Source: Psychrobacter glacincola (GTDB lineage: Bacteria > Pseudomonadota > Gammaproteobacteria > Pseudomonadales > Moraxellaceae). Taken from it: 64,000 nt of DNA. Shown here piece by piece: positions 8,921 through 17,852 of the stretch; within the stretch, counting starts at the first letter, position 1, and each line of letters opens with the position of its first letter. The notes under the pieces were generated by a model that saw only the letters and a list, made by a program, of their open reading frames with translations, searched no databases and was not told where the DNA came from. The DNA lies in assembly GCF_904846075.1 (NCBI RefSeq), contig NZ_CAJGZH010000001.1, forward strand, positions 682,001-746,000, in the 5' to 3' direction. Made by a program: the position numbers and the translations under genes.

Positions 8921-11116
8921 ATGGCAACCACTCCCAATGTTGACAATAAGCGCTATCAAGGTCTAATCATTTCAATTGCACTATTTTTATCGCTCATCGG
9001 TGCTTTGTTAGCCTTTACGTTCTATACCTCAAACTTATTAGAAAGAAATACCGCTTTAATTGACCAAACCAACCAAGTCGCTAATAGCGCGCAGGCGGTA
9101 ATTAAAGATTTATTTGACTTAGATAATAGCTATGGCGAAGATACGAACTCTCCGCATATTCAGCGCGTTTTGGAGCGTTTGAAGGAAAATACGGCGTTGA
9201 TTACCAGCTCTATTGCTGCTATTGAGCAAGGTGCAACGATCACTGACGTTGATGGCAAAACTTATGATCTGCCAAAGATTGACAGTAACGCACAAGTAAA
9301 CATTACCGCGGCTAATGAGCAGTGGAAAGCGTTAGAGCCTAAGATTCAAGCATATCTTAAAGATGCTGATAATATTATGGTTTCCTCTGAAGATGATCTG
9401 ACCCAAGCCGTTGAACAAGCCAAGACGTCAAGTCTATTGATTAACGATTCGTTAGACAATTTGACCAAAGATGTTTTCAATAGTGCCGAACGCCAAGCGA
9501 CGACCATTCGTCTTATTCAGGTACTTGGTGTTGCCGCCATCTTTACCTACTTTCTAATCTTTGTATTCTTTTTTGTACGTCGTTTACGTGAAACCGATGC
9601 TGAAGCATTTGCCGCTCGTCGCGAGACGCAAGAAATTATGGAAACGGTCAGTACCGGTCTATTTTTGCTTGATAAAGACTTAAATATTGGTCAACAGCAT
9701 TCTCGTGCATTAAATGACATTGTCGGCTCAGACAGATTGGCAGGGGAAAACTTTACCAATGTCTTGCGCGGTCGTATTTCTGATAAAGATCTGAAAACTA
9801 CACAGCAATTTATTGAGCAGCTTTACAATCCACGCGTTAAAGAAAAATTGGTAGATTCTCTGAATCCGCTACATAAAGTGATGCTGCATAATACGTCTGG
9901 AGACAAAGCCCAGAACAGTCGCTTCTTAGACTTCAAGTTCTCGCGCGTTTATGATAACAAAGATATTGCTCGTATTTTGGTCAACGTCAACGATGTATCA
10001 GATGCCGTATATTTAGAGCAGCGTCTAGAAAAAGAGCGCTCGCAAAATGATATGCAGATCGAGATGCTCACCACTATCTTGAATGTAAATCCTAAGATTA
10101 TTAATGAGTTTATTGATAATACGCAGATGCACATTGAGAAGATGAACAATATCTTGAAAAATCCTGGTAGCTCTCAATACGAGCTTGAAGGCAAGCTAAA
10201 AGCCATCTATCGCGAAATGCATAGCTTAAAAGGTGAGGCATCTGCGCTAAAACTGCACAGCTTTACTAAAATTGCCTCAGATGCGGAAGACAAACTGCAC
10301 GCATTGCAAAACCAAGGTCAATTATCTGGTAACGATTTCTTGCCATTGGCCGTACATTTGGATGACTTGTTAAGCTTATCAAATACCATTGCAACGTTAG
10401 GTGAGCGTATCAACCGCTCAGCACCAGCAGCCGCAAAATCTAGCGTATCAGCAGCAATTTCTGAAAGTCAGTCAATTGCCAGATCGGCTACCAGCTCAAG
10501 TAATGGCATGGCCACTGATGGTGGTTTGGACATCAATTTGGGTAGTGATGCAGACGATGCAAATAATGATCACTTGGTTTTTTATAAAGACTTTGCCGAT
10601 GATATCGCAACTAGGCAAGGCAAACAGGTCACGCTCAAAAGCCTGACATTAACCCAAGCCAATATACCAGAGCATCTGGTAAAGCCGATTAAAGAGATTA
10701 GCATTCAGCTACTACGTAATGCTGTGGTACATGGTATTGAAGCGCCAAGTGTTCGTCAGACGACGGGTAAAGCAGTCGTCGGTACGATTGATTTAGAGGT
10801 GCAAGACAGTGGCGCAGATGTGACGCTGATTGTGCAAGATGATGGTCAAGGTATTGATTATGACAGCATTCGTGCCAAGTTAAGCAGTGATGGTCGTTTT
10901 AGTACGGAAGAAGCTAGCCAGCTCAGTCAGGGCGATTTGCTCAAGCAACTATTTGTATCGGGTTTCTCTACCCGAGACGACGCGGATGAAGATGGCGGAC
11001 GCGGCGTTGGTCTCGATATTATCAAAGCAAAAGTAAAAGAGTATGGTGGCAAGCTGAATGTAAACAGCGAATTTGGTCAGATGACACGGTTTGTGGTTAC
11101 TTTACCCAAAGCTTAA
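8921..11116 (+). CDS. CheA-like membrane histidine kinase (sensor + PAS-like + HPt + HATPase)
   Basis: 731 residues. TM1 near 14-36, a periplasmic region of about 155 residues, TM2 near 196-222, a PAS-like region near 235-345, a coiled-coil-like linker, an HPt domain with phospho-His 434 in EMHSLKGEAS, and a CheA-type ATPase with N box LLRNAVVHGIE near 597, DDGQGID, and GGRGVGLD near 691. It has the HPt plus CheA-like catalytic arrangement but lacks the C-terminal CheW-like (P5) domain of true CheA, and the sensor is built into the kinase in place of a separate methyl-accepting receptor. It should phosphorylate the CheY-like protein encoded next. Genes on both sides are co-oriented and closely spaced. 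The domain reading is strong; pathway assignment is inferred. Confidence 0.85.
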   Translation: MATTPNVDNKRYQGLIISIALFLSLIGALLAFTFYTSNLLERNTALIDQTNQVANSAQAVIKDLFDLDNSYGEDTNSPHIQRVLERLKENTALITSSIAAIEQGATITDVDGKTYDLPKIDSNAQVNITAANEQWKALEPKIQAYLKDADNIMVSSEDDLTQAVEQAKTSSLLINDSLDNLTKDVFNSAERQATTIRLIQVLGVAAIFTYFLIFVFFFVRRLRETDAEAFAARRETQEIMETVSTGLFLLDKDLNIGQQHSRALNDIVGSDRLAGENFTNVLRGRISDKDLKTTQQFIEQLYNPRVKEKLVDSLNPLHKVMLHNTSGDKAQNSRFLDFKFSRVYDNKDIARILVNVNDVSDAVYLEQRLEKERSQNDMQIEMLTTILNVNPKIINEFIDNTQMHIEKMNNILKNPGSSQYELEGKLKAIYREMHSLKGEASALKLHSFTKIASDAEDKLHALQNQGQLSGNDFLPLAVHLDDLLSLSNTIATLGERINRSAPAAAKSSVSAAISESQSIARSATSSSNGMATDGGLDINLGSDADDANNDHLVFYKDFADDIATRQGKQVTLKSLTLTQANIPEHLVKPIKEISIQLLRNAVVHGIEAPSVRQTTGKAVVGTIDLEVQDSGADVTLIVQDDGQGIDYDSIRAKLSSDGRFSTEEASQLSQGDLLKQLFVSGFSTRDDADEDGGRGVGLDIIKAKVKEYGGKLNVNSEFGQMTRFVVTLPKA

Positions 11117-11178
11117 TTAGAAACAGCAGGTATATTGTCAAGGATGACAAGCACTTCATTAAAGGTAATAGATCAGTT

Positions 11179-11541
11179 ATGCATAAGTTAATGATTGTTG
11201 ATGATTCAAATATTATTAGAAATCGTATTCAACGCGCGTACGATTCAGGGCAGTTTATGCTGGTTGCGACGGCAACCAGTGGTGTACAAGCCATTGAAAA
11301 GTTCAATGTCCATCGTCCTGATGTAATCACCATGGACTTGACCATGCCACAAATGGACGGGCTTGAATGCATTGAGAAAATCATTGCGATTGACCCTGAA
11401 GTACGCATTTTAGTGGTGTCAGCACTGTCTGATAAAGCCACTGGCATTGAAGCATTGTCGTTGGGTGCCAGCGGATTTTTGTGCAAGCCTTTTTCAGAAG
11501 AAGAGCTTGTAGAGTCTTTGTATGAGCTAATGCAAGACTAA
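11179..11541 (+). CDS. Single-domain CheY-like response regulator
   Basis: 120 residues and only a receiver domain. Acidic pocket D8/D9 in IVDDSN, phospho-acceptor D53 in ITMDLTMPQMDG, Ser81 at the switch position, and K103 in CKPFSEEE. There is no output domain, so it must act by protein contact or as a phosphate sink. It lies between the CheA-like kinase and two CheX-like genes, which makes it the probable shared substrate of kinase and phosphatases. It follows the kinase by 62 bases in the same orientation. Confidence 0.9.
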   Translation: MHKLMIVDDSNIIRNRIQRAYDSGQFMLVATATSGVQAIEKFNVHRPDVITMDLTMPQMDGLECIEKIIAIDPEVRILVVSALSDKATGIEALSLGASGFLCKPFSEEELVESLYELMQD

Positions 11542-11570
11542 ACCATTCAACGACTTAAGTAGATGTCATT

Positions 11571-12020
11571 ATGAAAGAACAAAAGCTACAGATTTTTTTA
11601 AGTATTATTAGTAACTATTTTAATCAGTTTGGGGGAGAGGAGCTTGTCGCTGACACCCCATATCTGTTAGAGAATAAACAGCCAAAAGTCCATGATTATA
11701 CGGGTGTGATCGGTATATCGGGTGGACAAAAAGGCGTGGTGTATTTTTCGGCAACCCGTCAGTTATTGTCCGCTATACTGGATAGCATGGGTGAAACGGA
11801 TAAAAGCGATGAGAATTATATCGATTTGGCTGGTGAAGTGGCCAATACAATCGCTGGTAACGCGCGTAAAGAGTTTGGCTCAGAGTTCCATATTTCTGTG
11901 CCGTTTGTATTTAAAGGCTCTCCACAAAGTATTGTGTTGCCGAATGATGAGCGTTCTTTTATCATTCCCATCACTTGGAACTCGCAGATAGGCGAGATTG
12001 TGGTCTGTTTGCAGGATTAA
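11571..12020 (+). CDS. CheX-like phosphatase, first copy
   Basis: 149 residues of the CheC/CheX/FliY phosphatase family. The signature E-x-x-N helix is present as GEVANTIAGNAR with E89 and N92, the residues that position water for dephosphorylation of CheY-P in this family. It starts 29 bases after the receiver gene and is followed by a homologue of identical length. A single E-x-x-N motif matches CheX rather than CheC, which has two. Expected to dephosphorylate the neighbouring CheY-like protein; not shown by sequence alone. Confidence 0.85.
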   Translation: MKEQKLQIFLSIISNYFNQFGGEELVADTPYLLENKQPKVHDYTGVIGISGGQKGVVYFSATRQLLSAILDSMGETDKSDENYIDLAGEVANTIAGNARKEFGSEFHISVPFVFKGSPQSIVLPNDERSFIIPITWNSQIGEIVVCLQD

Positions 12021-12061
12021 CGTTGCTGCCACCGCGTCATAAAGATGGATATTAATATATT

Positions 12062-12511
12062 ATGGTTAAAGTAGAAAAATTGGGTGTGTTTCTGAGCTCA
12101 ATCAATGCATTTTTTGCACAAATTGATGGCTCGGAAGTGTCCATTGATACCCCTTATTTAAATCATAACAAGAGTGCTGTTGGTTATGATTATAGCGGCG
12201 TTATCGAGATATCAGGGCCTCTTGAAGGCTGTGTGTATGTGAGTGCGCCAAGCGTGATGTTACGAGAGGTCATAAAAGTGATGGGCGAGCCTGACTCATC
12301 GATCACGATGATGAAAGATCTGCTCGGTGAGATGGCCAACACTATCTCTGGTAATGCTCGTACTGAGTTTGGCTCAGAGTTTATTATCTCGCCGCCGCAT
12401 ATTGTTGAGAGCGCACCAAGCGTGTCTTATTTGCCAAAAGATCGCCAAAGTTACGTCACACCATTTACGTGGCGTGGGTATAAAGCGGTCATTGGTATCT
12501 GTATCGCTTAA
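12062..12511 (+). CDS. CheX-like phosphatase, second copy
   Basis: 149 residues, homologous to the preceding gene along its full length (for example DTPYL near the N-terminus and GNAR-EFGSEF in the middle) but clearly diverged. The catalytic pair is kept as E90 and N93 in GEMANTISGNAR. The two copies look like an old tandem duplication with both active sites retained. This suggests that they work as a heterodimer or on different partners. Last gene of the unit, followed by a terminator 30 bases after its stop. Confidence 0.85.
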   Translation: MVKVEKLGVFLSSINAFFAQIDGSEVSIDTPYLNHNKSAVGYDYSGVIEISGPLEGCVYVSAPSVMLREVIKVMGEPDSSITMMKDLLGEMANTISGNARTEFGSEFIISPPHIVESAPSVSYLPKDRQSYVTPFTWRGYKAVIGICIA

Positions 12512-12541
12512 TCTACAGCTGCTCATTTATTCAGTATAAAG

Positions 12542-12566
12542 AACGACGTTAATGCGTCGTTTTTTT
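12542..12566 (+). terminator. Terminator of the chemosensory-like unit
   Basis: AACGACG, 6-base loop, CGTCGTT, then a T run. It closes the five-gene unit. Confidence 0.88.
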
Positions 12567-12779
12567 ATGCGTTATCATCCACTTAAACAGCATAATAGCG
12601 CTAGCAGTCGCTAAGCATTATATGATAAAATATAGCCCAGCTATTTTTTATCACATCGTATTTTTACGTTCAAATGATAGCTCAATTTTTTAAACCAACC
12701 CATCAACCAATGACACACACATCATGGCAAAAAATTGCTGGGTGTTTGGCGACTTGATTAATTTGCAAAAAAGTTAGTG

Positions 12780-12830
12780 CTGCCACAATAAGCATTAACC
12801 GTTAGCAGATGCGTGTCGCTAGATAGGCAG
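12780..12830 (+). promoter_or_regulatory. Candidate rpsB leader structure
   Basis: In the 5' region of rpsB, CTGCC (12780-12784) can pair with GGCAG (12826-12830), enclosing GCAT (12792-12795) with ATGC (12809-12812) and a competing TAGC/GCTA pair. Gammaproteobacterial rpsB is known to be autoregulated through a structured leader bound by S2. That this fold is that element is inferred. Upstream of it, 12567-12779 is AT-rich and shows nothing else I can name. Confidence 0.4.
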
Positions 12831-12873
12831 TTTTTGTGATGTGGAGGCATAACCCAACCAATAGGAATTTCAC

Positions 12874-13671
12874 ATGTCTACAAAGAATCCAACCAAAATC
12901 GAAATGCGCGACTTACTACAAGCCGGCGCTCACTTTGGTCACCAAACACGTTTTTGGAATCCAAAAATGGGACCATACATCTTTGGTGCCCGTAACAAGA
13001 TTCACATCATTAACCTTGAGCACACAGTAAAAGCGTTTAACGAAGCATTGACTTACGTTAACGGCTTAGCTGCCAAGAAAAACAAAGTATTGTTCGTAGG
13101 TACTAAACGCGCAGCAAGCGGTATCATCGCTGAGCAAGCAGCACGCGCTGGCATGCCATACGTTGACCATCGCTGGTTAGGTGGTATGTTGACTAACTGG
13201 AAAACACTTCGCCAGTCAATCAACCGTCTAAAAGAGCTAGAAAAGCAAGCAGAAGACGGTACTTTCGCCAAGCTTACTAAGCGTGAAGCGTTAGAGCGTA
13301 CTCGTGATATGGAAAAACTTGAGCGTTCACTAGGCGGTATTAAAGATATGGGCGGCCTACCTGACGCAATCTTCGTTGTAGACGTAGATCATGAAGCGAT
13401 TGCTATCAAAGAAGCTAAAAATCTAGGTATCCCAGTTATCGGTATCGTTGATACTAACTCTAGCCCAGATAACGTTGATTACATCATCCCAGCAAACGAT
13501 GATGCTATCCGTGCTGTGACCTTGTATGTGACTTCTATGGCTGATGCGATTATCGCTGGTAAAGAATACGCACAGACTCAAGCGGGCGGCAAAGCTGAGC
13601 AAGAAGCACCTGCTACTGAAGAAGCACCAGTTGAAGCCAAAGCAGAAGAAGCAGCGACTCCAGCAGAATAA
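12874..13671 (+). CDS. rpsB: 30S ribosomal protein S2
   Basis: 265 residues. Small-subunit protein S2, needed for docking of S1. Typical S2 segments are visible: [50 protein letters not shown] and a Glu/Ala-rich acidic C-terminal tail of about 25 residues that is longer than in E. coli. The ATG follows AGGAA. It is followed by tsf, as in most bacteria, with codon use typical of highly expressed genes. Confidence 0.98.
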   Translation: MSTKNPTKIEMRDLLQAGAHFGHQTRFWNPKMGPYIFGARNKIHIINLEHTVKAFNEALTYVNGLAAKKNKVLFVGTKRAASGIIAEQAARAGMPYVDHRWLGGMLTNWKTLRQSINRLKELEKQAEDGTFAKLTKREALERTRDMEKLERSLGGIKDMGGLPDAIFVVDVDHEAIAIKEAKNLGIPVIGIVDTNSSPDNVDYIIPANDDAIRAVTLYVTSMADAIIAGKEYAQTQAGGKAEQEAPATEEAPVEAKAEEAATPAE

Positions 13672-14017
13672 TTGGCTGACCCAAAAGGTTTAACTTTGTA
13701 AGGATAGCTTGATAGTCACACTATCTGCATCCATATAAAGTTATTAACAGCGTATAAGCTCACACGTATAAGCTCACAATAGGCATGATGTAGTTTTACT
13801 CGTCATGCCTTATTGTTGATGGAACACTCGTTAATAAGCGAGTATTATCGCTTATATATGCCCTCGTGATGCATAATATCTGTCATTACAATGATGTCTA
13901 TTATCACGATCAACCATGAGTGCCTCCATTACTATAAGAGCGATATAGTACCAATAGATAGCAAAGATATATCTCATAGAAATTAAGCACTCCCATACAT
14001 AATAAAAGGTAACTCTT
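13672..14017. other. rpsB-tsf intergenic region with tandem repeat and hairpin
   Basis: 346 bases. CGTATAAGCTCACA is repeated perfectly in tandem (13751-13764, 13765-13778), directly followed by a hairpin, AGGCATGA (13781-13788) with TCATGCCT (13803-13810), without a T run. The hairpin could be a partial attenuator or RNA-processing site between the S2 and EF-Ts genes. The remaining AT-rich stretch may hold a separate tsf promoter. Confidence 0.55.
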
Positions 14018-14902
14018 ATGTCAGAAGTAAAAGTATCTGCCAAAATGGTAAAAGAATTGCGTGACCGTACTGGTCTTGGCATGATGGAATGTAAAAAAGC
14101 GTTAGAAGAGTCAAACGGCGATGTAGAAACTGCCATTGATAACCTACGTAAATCTGGTCAAGCTAAAGCAGCTAAAAAAGCGGGTAACATTGCAGCTGAT
14201 GGCGCTATTATCATCGCTCAAGGCGACAACAAAGCATTCTTGTTAGAAGTAAACTGCCAAACTGACTTCGTTGCAAAAGACGAAAACTTTACGGCATTTG
14301 CAGAAGCAGTAGCGAACATTGCATTAGAAAACAATGTGACTGACGTAGCTGCTATCGCTGAATTGCCATATGGCAATGGTCAGACTGTTGAAGAAGCTCG
14401 TGTATCTTTGGTACAAAAAATCGGCGAAAATATCCAAGTACGCCGCGTTGAAGTATTAGAAGGTAGCAACCTTGCTTCATACCGTCATGGTCTACGTATC
14501 GGTGTTGTGGTATCTTTTGAAGGCGGCAACGCAGATACTGGCAAAAACCTTGCCATGCATATCGCTGCGTTTAACCCAGTTGCGGTTGATGACGAAAGTG
14601 TAGATGCTGATTTATTAGCACGCGAAAAAGACATCATCGAAGCAAAAGCTCGTGAGTCTGGCAAGCCTGATAACATCGTTGAAAAAATGATCGAAGGTGG
14701 CCTACGTAAGTACCTAGAAGAAGTGACTTTACTACGTCAGCCATATGTTATGGACAACGAGAAGAAAGTTGGTGATGTACTAAAAGCTGAAGGCGTAAAA
14801 GTACTTGCTTTCAAACGTCTAGAAGTTGGTGAAGGCATCGAGAAAAAGCAAGAAGATTTCGCTGCTGAAGTTGCTGCAACACAAGCACTGGCTAACAAGT
14901 AA
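14018..14902 (+). CDS. tsf: Translation elongation factor Ts
   Basis: 294 residues. Nucleotide-exchange factor for EF-Tu. The N-terminal UBA-like domain with [15 protein letters not shown] and the TDFV motif in [12 protein letters not shown], which contacts EF-Tu, are both present, with two core subdomains after them. Length is normal. ATG preceded by AAGG. Codon use is that of a highly expressed gene. The gene for its partner EF-Tu is at the other end of the window. Confidence 0.98.
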   Translation: MSEVKVSAKMVKELRDRTGLGMMECKKALEESNGDVETAIDNLRKSGQAKAAKKAGNIAADGAIIIAQGDNKAFLLEVNCQTDFVAKDENFTAFAEAVANIALENNVTDVAAIAELPYGNGQTVEEARVSLVQKIGENIQVRRVEVLEGSNLASYRHGLRIGVVVSFEGGNADTGKNLAMHIAAFNPVAVDDESVDADLLAREKDIIEAKARESGKPDNIVEKMIEGGLRKYLEEVTLLRQPYVMDNEKKVGDVLKAEGVKVLAFKRLEVGEGIEKKQEDFAAEVAATQALANK

Positions 14903-14926
14903 TTTTTAAATTTTGCTAAGAAGAAA

Positions 14927-14960
14927 GGTGAGTGCTAAGCTTTTTGGTCTGGTACTCACC
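14927..14960 (+). other. Hairpin downstream of tsf
   Basis: GGTGAGT (14927-14933) and ACTCACC (14954-14960) form a perfect 7-bp stem 25 bases after the tsf stop, without a T run. It may protect the 3' end or aid termination together with the strong terminator further down. Confidence 0.4.
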
Positions 14961-15044
14961 GATCAGCTTTATTATTAATCTTGTATCGAACTCAAAAAAT
15001 ATGACAAGATAGATTATGAATGAATAGATAAAGCCTCTTAGCAC

Positions 15045-15080
15045 AAAAAAAGCCCGTTAATTATATTAACGGGCTTTTTT
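15045..15080. terminator. Bidirectional terminator between tsf and the transglycosylase gene
   Basis: GCCCGTTAAT and ATTAACGGGC form a perfect stem flanked by an A run and a T run, so it can serve both convergent genes. Confidence 0.93.
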
Positions 15081-15114
15081 ACGTTTGGATTCTACTGTTC
15101 ATGCAGTTTTCATT

Positions 15115-15945
15115 CTAGCGTAATGCGTCATACGCTGAGTTGGCATAGCTGGCACTATTGCTATTACTGCTGGTGCCATAGCTGACGTTTTGTAAGCCGC
15201 TACTGAGACTAGGATTGGCGATTTTATTGCTAGCGTTCATGGTACTGCCTGATAGCCCTGAATCGTTTTTATACAAGCTATGGTAACGGCTCATGACATT
15301 TTTGACATAGTTACGGGTTTCTTTAAAAGGCGGGATGCCGTTATATTTATCAACGTTACCTTCACCCGCATTGTAGCCCGCAACCGCAAATTCTACGTTG
15401 TTATTAAAACGCTTCATCAGCCATGCAATATATTTAGCAGAGCCTTCGATATTATCTGCAGGGTTCCAAGGATTGCTGACTTTGAAGCGTCGTGCAGTCG
15501 CTGGCATCAGCTGCATCAAACCTTGTGCGCCAACAGGTGAGCGTGCATTTGGGTTAAATGCGGATTCGCTATGCATCATTGCTTTTATAAGCCCAGGATC
15601 TACGCCATGACGCTGAGCTGAGGCAAGAACGTAGCTATCATATGAGTTGCGGCTTCCGCTACTGCTGGCAGAGCTACTACCATAGCTATCGCCACTGCCA
15701 TCATACATTTTGGATTTTTTATAATGGGTAACTTTGACTGTTTTAGTAAACTTATTAAAGTTACCACTAGGTTCACTGCGATTGGTAAGTAGTATCTGAC
15801 CGTCGTTACTTTTTTTAATATACATACTCTCCGCGTGAGCAGTAACAGAAAAGGCAAGTGAGCTAGTAATGACAGTTAATAGAAGAGGAGACAAGCAGCG
15901 AGTCACTAAGGTTGTAACATTTATCATAGGGTTATCACTTTTCAT
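15115..15945 (-). CDS. Secreted SLT-domain lytic transglycosylase
   Basis: 276 residues. Cleaves peptidoglycan glycan strands with 1,6-anhydro product formation. An N-terminal signal sequence ends near AHAES, followed by a short basic region and a Ser/Gly-rich linker. The catalytic domain carries the glutamate in MMHSESAFNPNARSPVGAQG, then GLMQLMPATA and the AVAGYNAGEGNV motif. A Ser/Asn-rich tail follows. Expected in the periplasm or outer-membrane associated. Single gene, convergent with tsf. Confidence 0.9.
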   Translation of the reverse strand: MKSDNPMINVTTLVTRCLSPLLLTVITSSLAFSVTAHAESMYIKKSNDGQILLTNRSEPSGNFNKFTKTVKVTHYKKSKMYDGSGDSYGSSSASSSGSRNSYDSYVLASAQRHGVDPGLIKAMMHSESAFNPNARSPVGAQGLMQLMPATARRFKVSNPWNPADNIEGSAKYIAWLMKRFNNNVEFAVAGYNAGEGNVDKYNGIPPFKETRNYVKNVMSRYHSLYKNDSGLSGSTMNASNKIANPSLSSGLQNVSYGTSSNSNSASYANSAYDALR

Positions 15946-16290
15946 CGAGTAATAGCAAATTGCTTTGCCTATAGGCGCGTCGTTCTGCGCATTTAAGCGG
16001 TTATCGTGCTGGTAGGATTTTATCGCTGTAAACGATATAGCACCCTAGCAAAAACCACGTCTAACTAGAAACCACTCGCATTGGATACAAAAAATAATAG
16101 TTGCTTACTATAACATATAATAACTTTTCGACGCATATGATTATCAGTACAAAGTATAAATGTCATTTTTAATTTGTAAAAAAATCAACACACTACCGTT
16201 TTTGAGTACGTTGATTGAGTATCGGCTTTATTATTTTTAGGCGTATGTAGTACGTGAATATTCTGGCTGTGGCAATGAATGAATCGTGAG
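15946..16290. other. Intergenic region upstream of the transglycosylase gene
   Basis: AT-rich region with the promoter of the minus-strand transglycosylase gene somewhere within it. No gene, RNA or repeat is recognised. Confidence 0.35.
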
Positions 16291-16331
16291 AAATAAAAGC
16301 TGTTCAAAGCACTGAAAACTGCTTTGAACAG
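16291..16331 (-). terminator. Terminator of lrgAB
   Basis: CTGTTCAAAGC and GCTTTGAACAG form a perfect 11-bp stem immediately after the lrgB stop, followed on the minus strand by a T-rich stretch. Confidence 0.8.
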
Positions 16332-16333
16332 GG

Positions 16334-17023
16334 TTATATAGAAAGTGCACTGATAAAAATAGGCACCCAAACGGCGGTGACCAGCCCGTTTACTGCCAAT
16401 CCAAATGCCGCATAACGCCCAGCAGTGTGGCTAATTTGCCATGCTTCGACGGTACCAAAAGCATGCGCTGCCAATCCAAGTGCTAAGCCCTTGGCGCGGT
16501 CATCATCGATACCGCGAAATAAAAAGCGCGCCAAAGTACCACCGATAAGCCCTGAGACAATAATAATTAAGTTCGCCATGGCTAGTGGTGCTTTAATTAG
16601 ATCTGCGACACTCAGACCGATTGGGGTGGTTACTGAACGCGTTGCGAAAGCGAGTATGGTGTCGTGACTTAATGAAAATAAATAAGCCAATGACATCGGT
16701 AGCAATGCACCAACCACACTTGCAAGGATAACTATGAGAGTAAGCTTTTTGACTGGCAGACCTTTAAAGTTCATTGCTGCTAATGGTACTGCCAACAGTA
16801 CGGTGACATATCCCAATAAGTGATCAAATACAGGCTTGGCAACATCGTAATAATCGTTGTAATCCCATTGTAGGATAAACAAAAATAAGAGAACAAGCGC
16901 CAACGCCGTAATCACCATCGGCAGCCATGAGAGCTTACGTGCCAATACACGAGCAGTCACATGAGCGATTAGCGTTAATAATATCGCCGCAAAGGTTGCC
17001 ACAAACACGTTATCAAAAGTCAT
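16334..17023 (-). CDS. lrgB: LrgB/CidB-family membrane protein
   Basis: 229 residues with several hydrophobic helices and the family segments AMNFKGLPVKKLTL, FATRSVTTPIGLSVAD, and GLALGLAAHAFGTVEAW near the C-terminus. LrgB partners LrgA in modulating murein hydrolase activity, and in some bacteria and chloroplasts the pair transports glycolate or pyruvate. The ATG at 17023 is chosen because AAGGAA precedes it; a longer in-frame extension would run into lrgA. It lies 20 bases after lrgA. Confidence 0.9.
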   Translation of the reverse strand: MTFDNVFVATFAAILLTLIAHVTARVLARKLSWLPMVITALALVLLFLFILQWDYNDYYDVAKPVFDHLLGYVTVLLAVPLAAMNFKGLPVKKLTLIVILASVVGALLPMSLAYLFSLSHDTILAFATRSVTTPIGLSVADLIKAPLAMANLIIIVSGLIGGTLARFLFRGIDDDRAKGLALGLAAHAFGTVEAWQISHTAGRYAAFGLAVNGLVTAVWVPIFISALSI

Positions 17024-17045
17024 TGCATTTCCTTGTTCATACAGC

Positions 17046-17480
17046 TCATAGCTGTCCTTTGTGCTCTTCAACGGTGGTGCTATCGATGCTAACATCGTGA
17101 TTGAGCGAACGGTTGGCAAGTATGGCAAGTCCCCAAAGCGGTATGAGTGTGCTAATAATCATCGTCAGCATAACGCCCCAAAGCTCATCACCTAAAGCAA
17201 ATAGCAGTAAACCTGCACCTGCAGACACGGGCAAAAAAGCAAAACCGCTATCCACTAATAAAGTATTACTGGCTTGGGTGAGCCAACTGGGCAACCCTTT
17301 AAGTAATCGCCATGCCATCAAAATAAAGAACATGGCGACCAATCCAACGATGTTGGCAGCCTTTTCTATTCCTGCTAATTGACAGATGATAACGGCTGAT
17401 TCACGAACCACGATGACCATCGTGAGTGTGAGGATTAATGCAAGCCATAGCGGCAAATGGGTGGAATGAGTAGATTTCAT
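17046..17480 (-). CDS. lrgA: LrgA/CidA-family holin-like protein
   Basis: 144 residues from the ATG at 17480; a GTG at 17540 would add 20 residues but gives a length unusual for the family. Four hydrophobic helices, with FAFLPVSAGAGLLLF and LTMIISTLIPLW typical of LrgA. First gene of a two-gene operon with lrgB. Holin-like or transport partner of LrgB. The ribosome site at either start is weak, so the start is not certain. Confidence 0.85.
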   Translation of the reverse strand: MKSTHSTHLPLWLALILTLTMVIVVRESAVIICQLAGIEKAANIVGLVAMFFILMAWRLLKGLPSWLTQASNTLLVDSGFAFLPVSAGAGLLLFALGDELWGVMLTMIISTLIPLWGLAILANRSLNHDVSIDSTTVEEHKGQL

Positions 17481-17746
17481 AAGAAATACTGGCCGATTTA
17501 GAAATAGATAGGATAGGAGCCACAAAATAGGTAACCGCACTCTAATAAGTGTGTTCTATCTATCAATGATATGAATATTGGTTGAACCTATAGCCGATGA
17601 TTATATAGAGAGTAGGCAAACTAATAAAGCTTACTATAATGAGTGTATCATTTGCGCCAGGCTACCTTGTGCTCACTTTAAAAGACATCGACTATGGTAG
17701 CGCGTTTTCGTGATCGGGTAACCTATAAAATTTAATGCTATGTGCC
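17481..17746. other. Region between lrgA and hflX terminator, with an intergenic repeat copy
   Basis: The only recognised element is the repeat copy at 17642-17694 described separately. The lrgA promoter on the minus strand should also be here. Confidence 0.4.
17642..17694 (+). repeat. Intergenic repeat, copy A
   Basis: This 53-bp stretch aligns without gaps to 33280-33332 with about 72% identity; shared blocks include TTTGCGC, ACTTTAAA and TCGACTA. Both are intergenic and in the same orientation. A weaker relative is at 45598-45637. Origin and role are unknown. Confidence 0.55.
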
Positions 17747-17782
17747 AAAAAAAAGGATGATATCAATGGATATCATCCTTTT
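17747..17782 (-). terminator. Terminator of hflX
   Basis: GGATGATATC, loop AATG, GATATCATCC, with an eight-base A run on the plus strand that reads as a T run on the minus strand. Confidence 0.92.
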
Positions 17783-17852
17783 GTCTTTTATAAAGCTATT
17801 TTAAAGATTTAGTCATTTATATCTTTAAGTCAGAAGTTTCCACTTCTACTGC

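Noticed and set aside
16185..16370. A 61-codon frame between the transglycosylase gene and lrgB
   Set aside because: It overlaps the lrgAB terminator and the lrgB 3' end.
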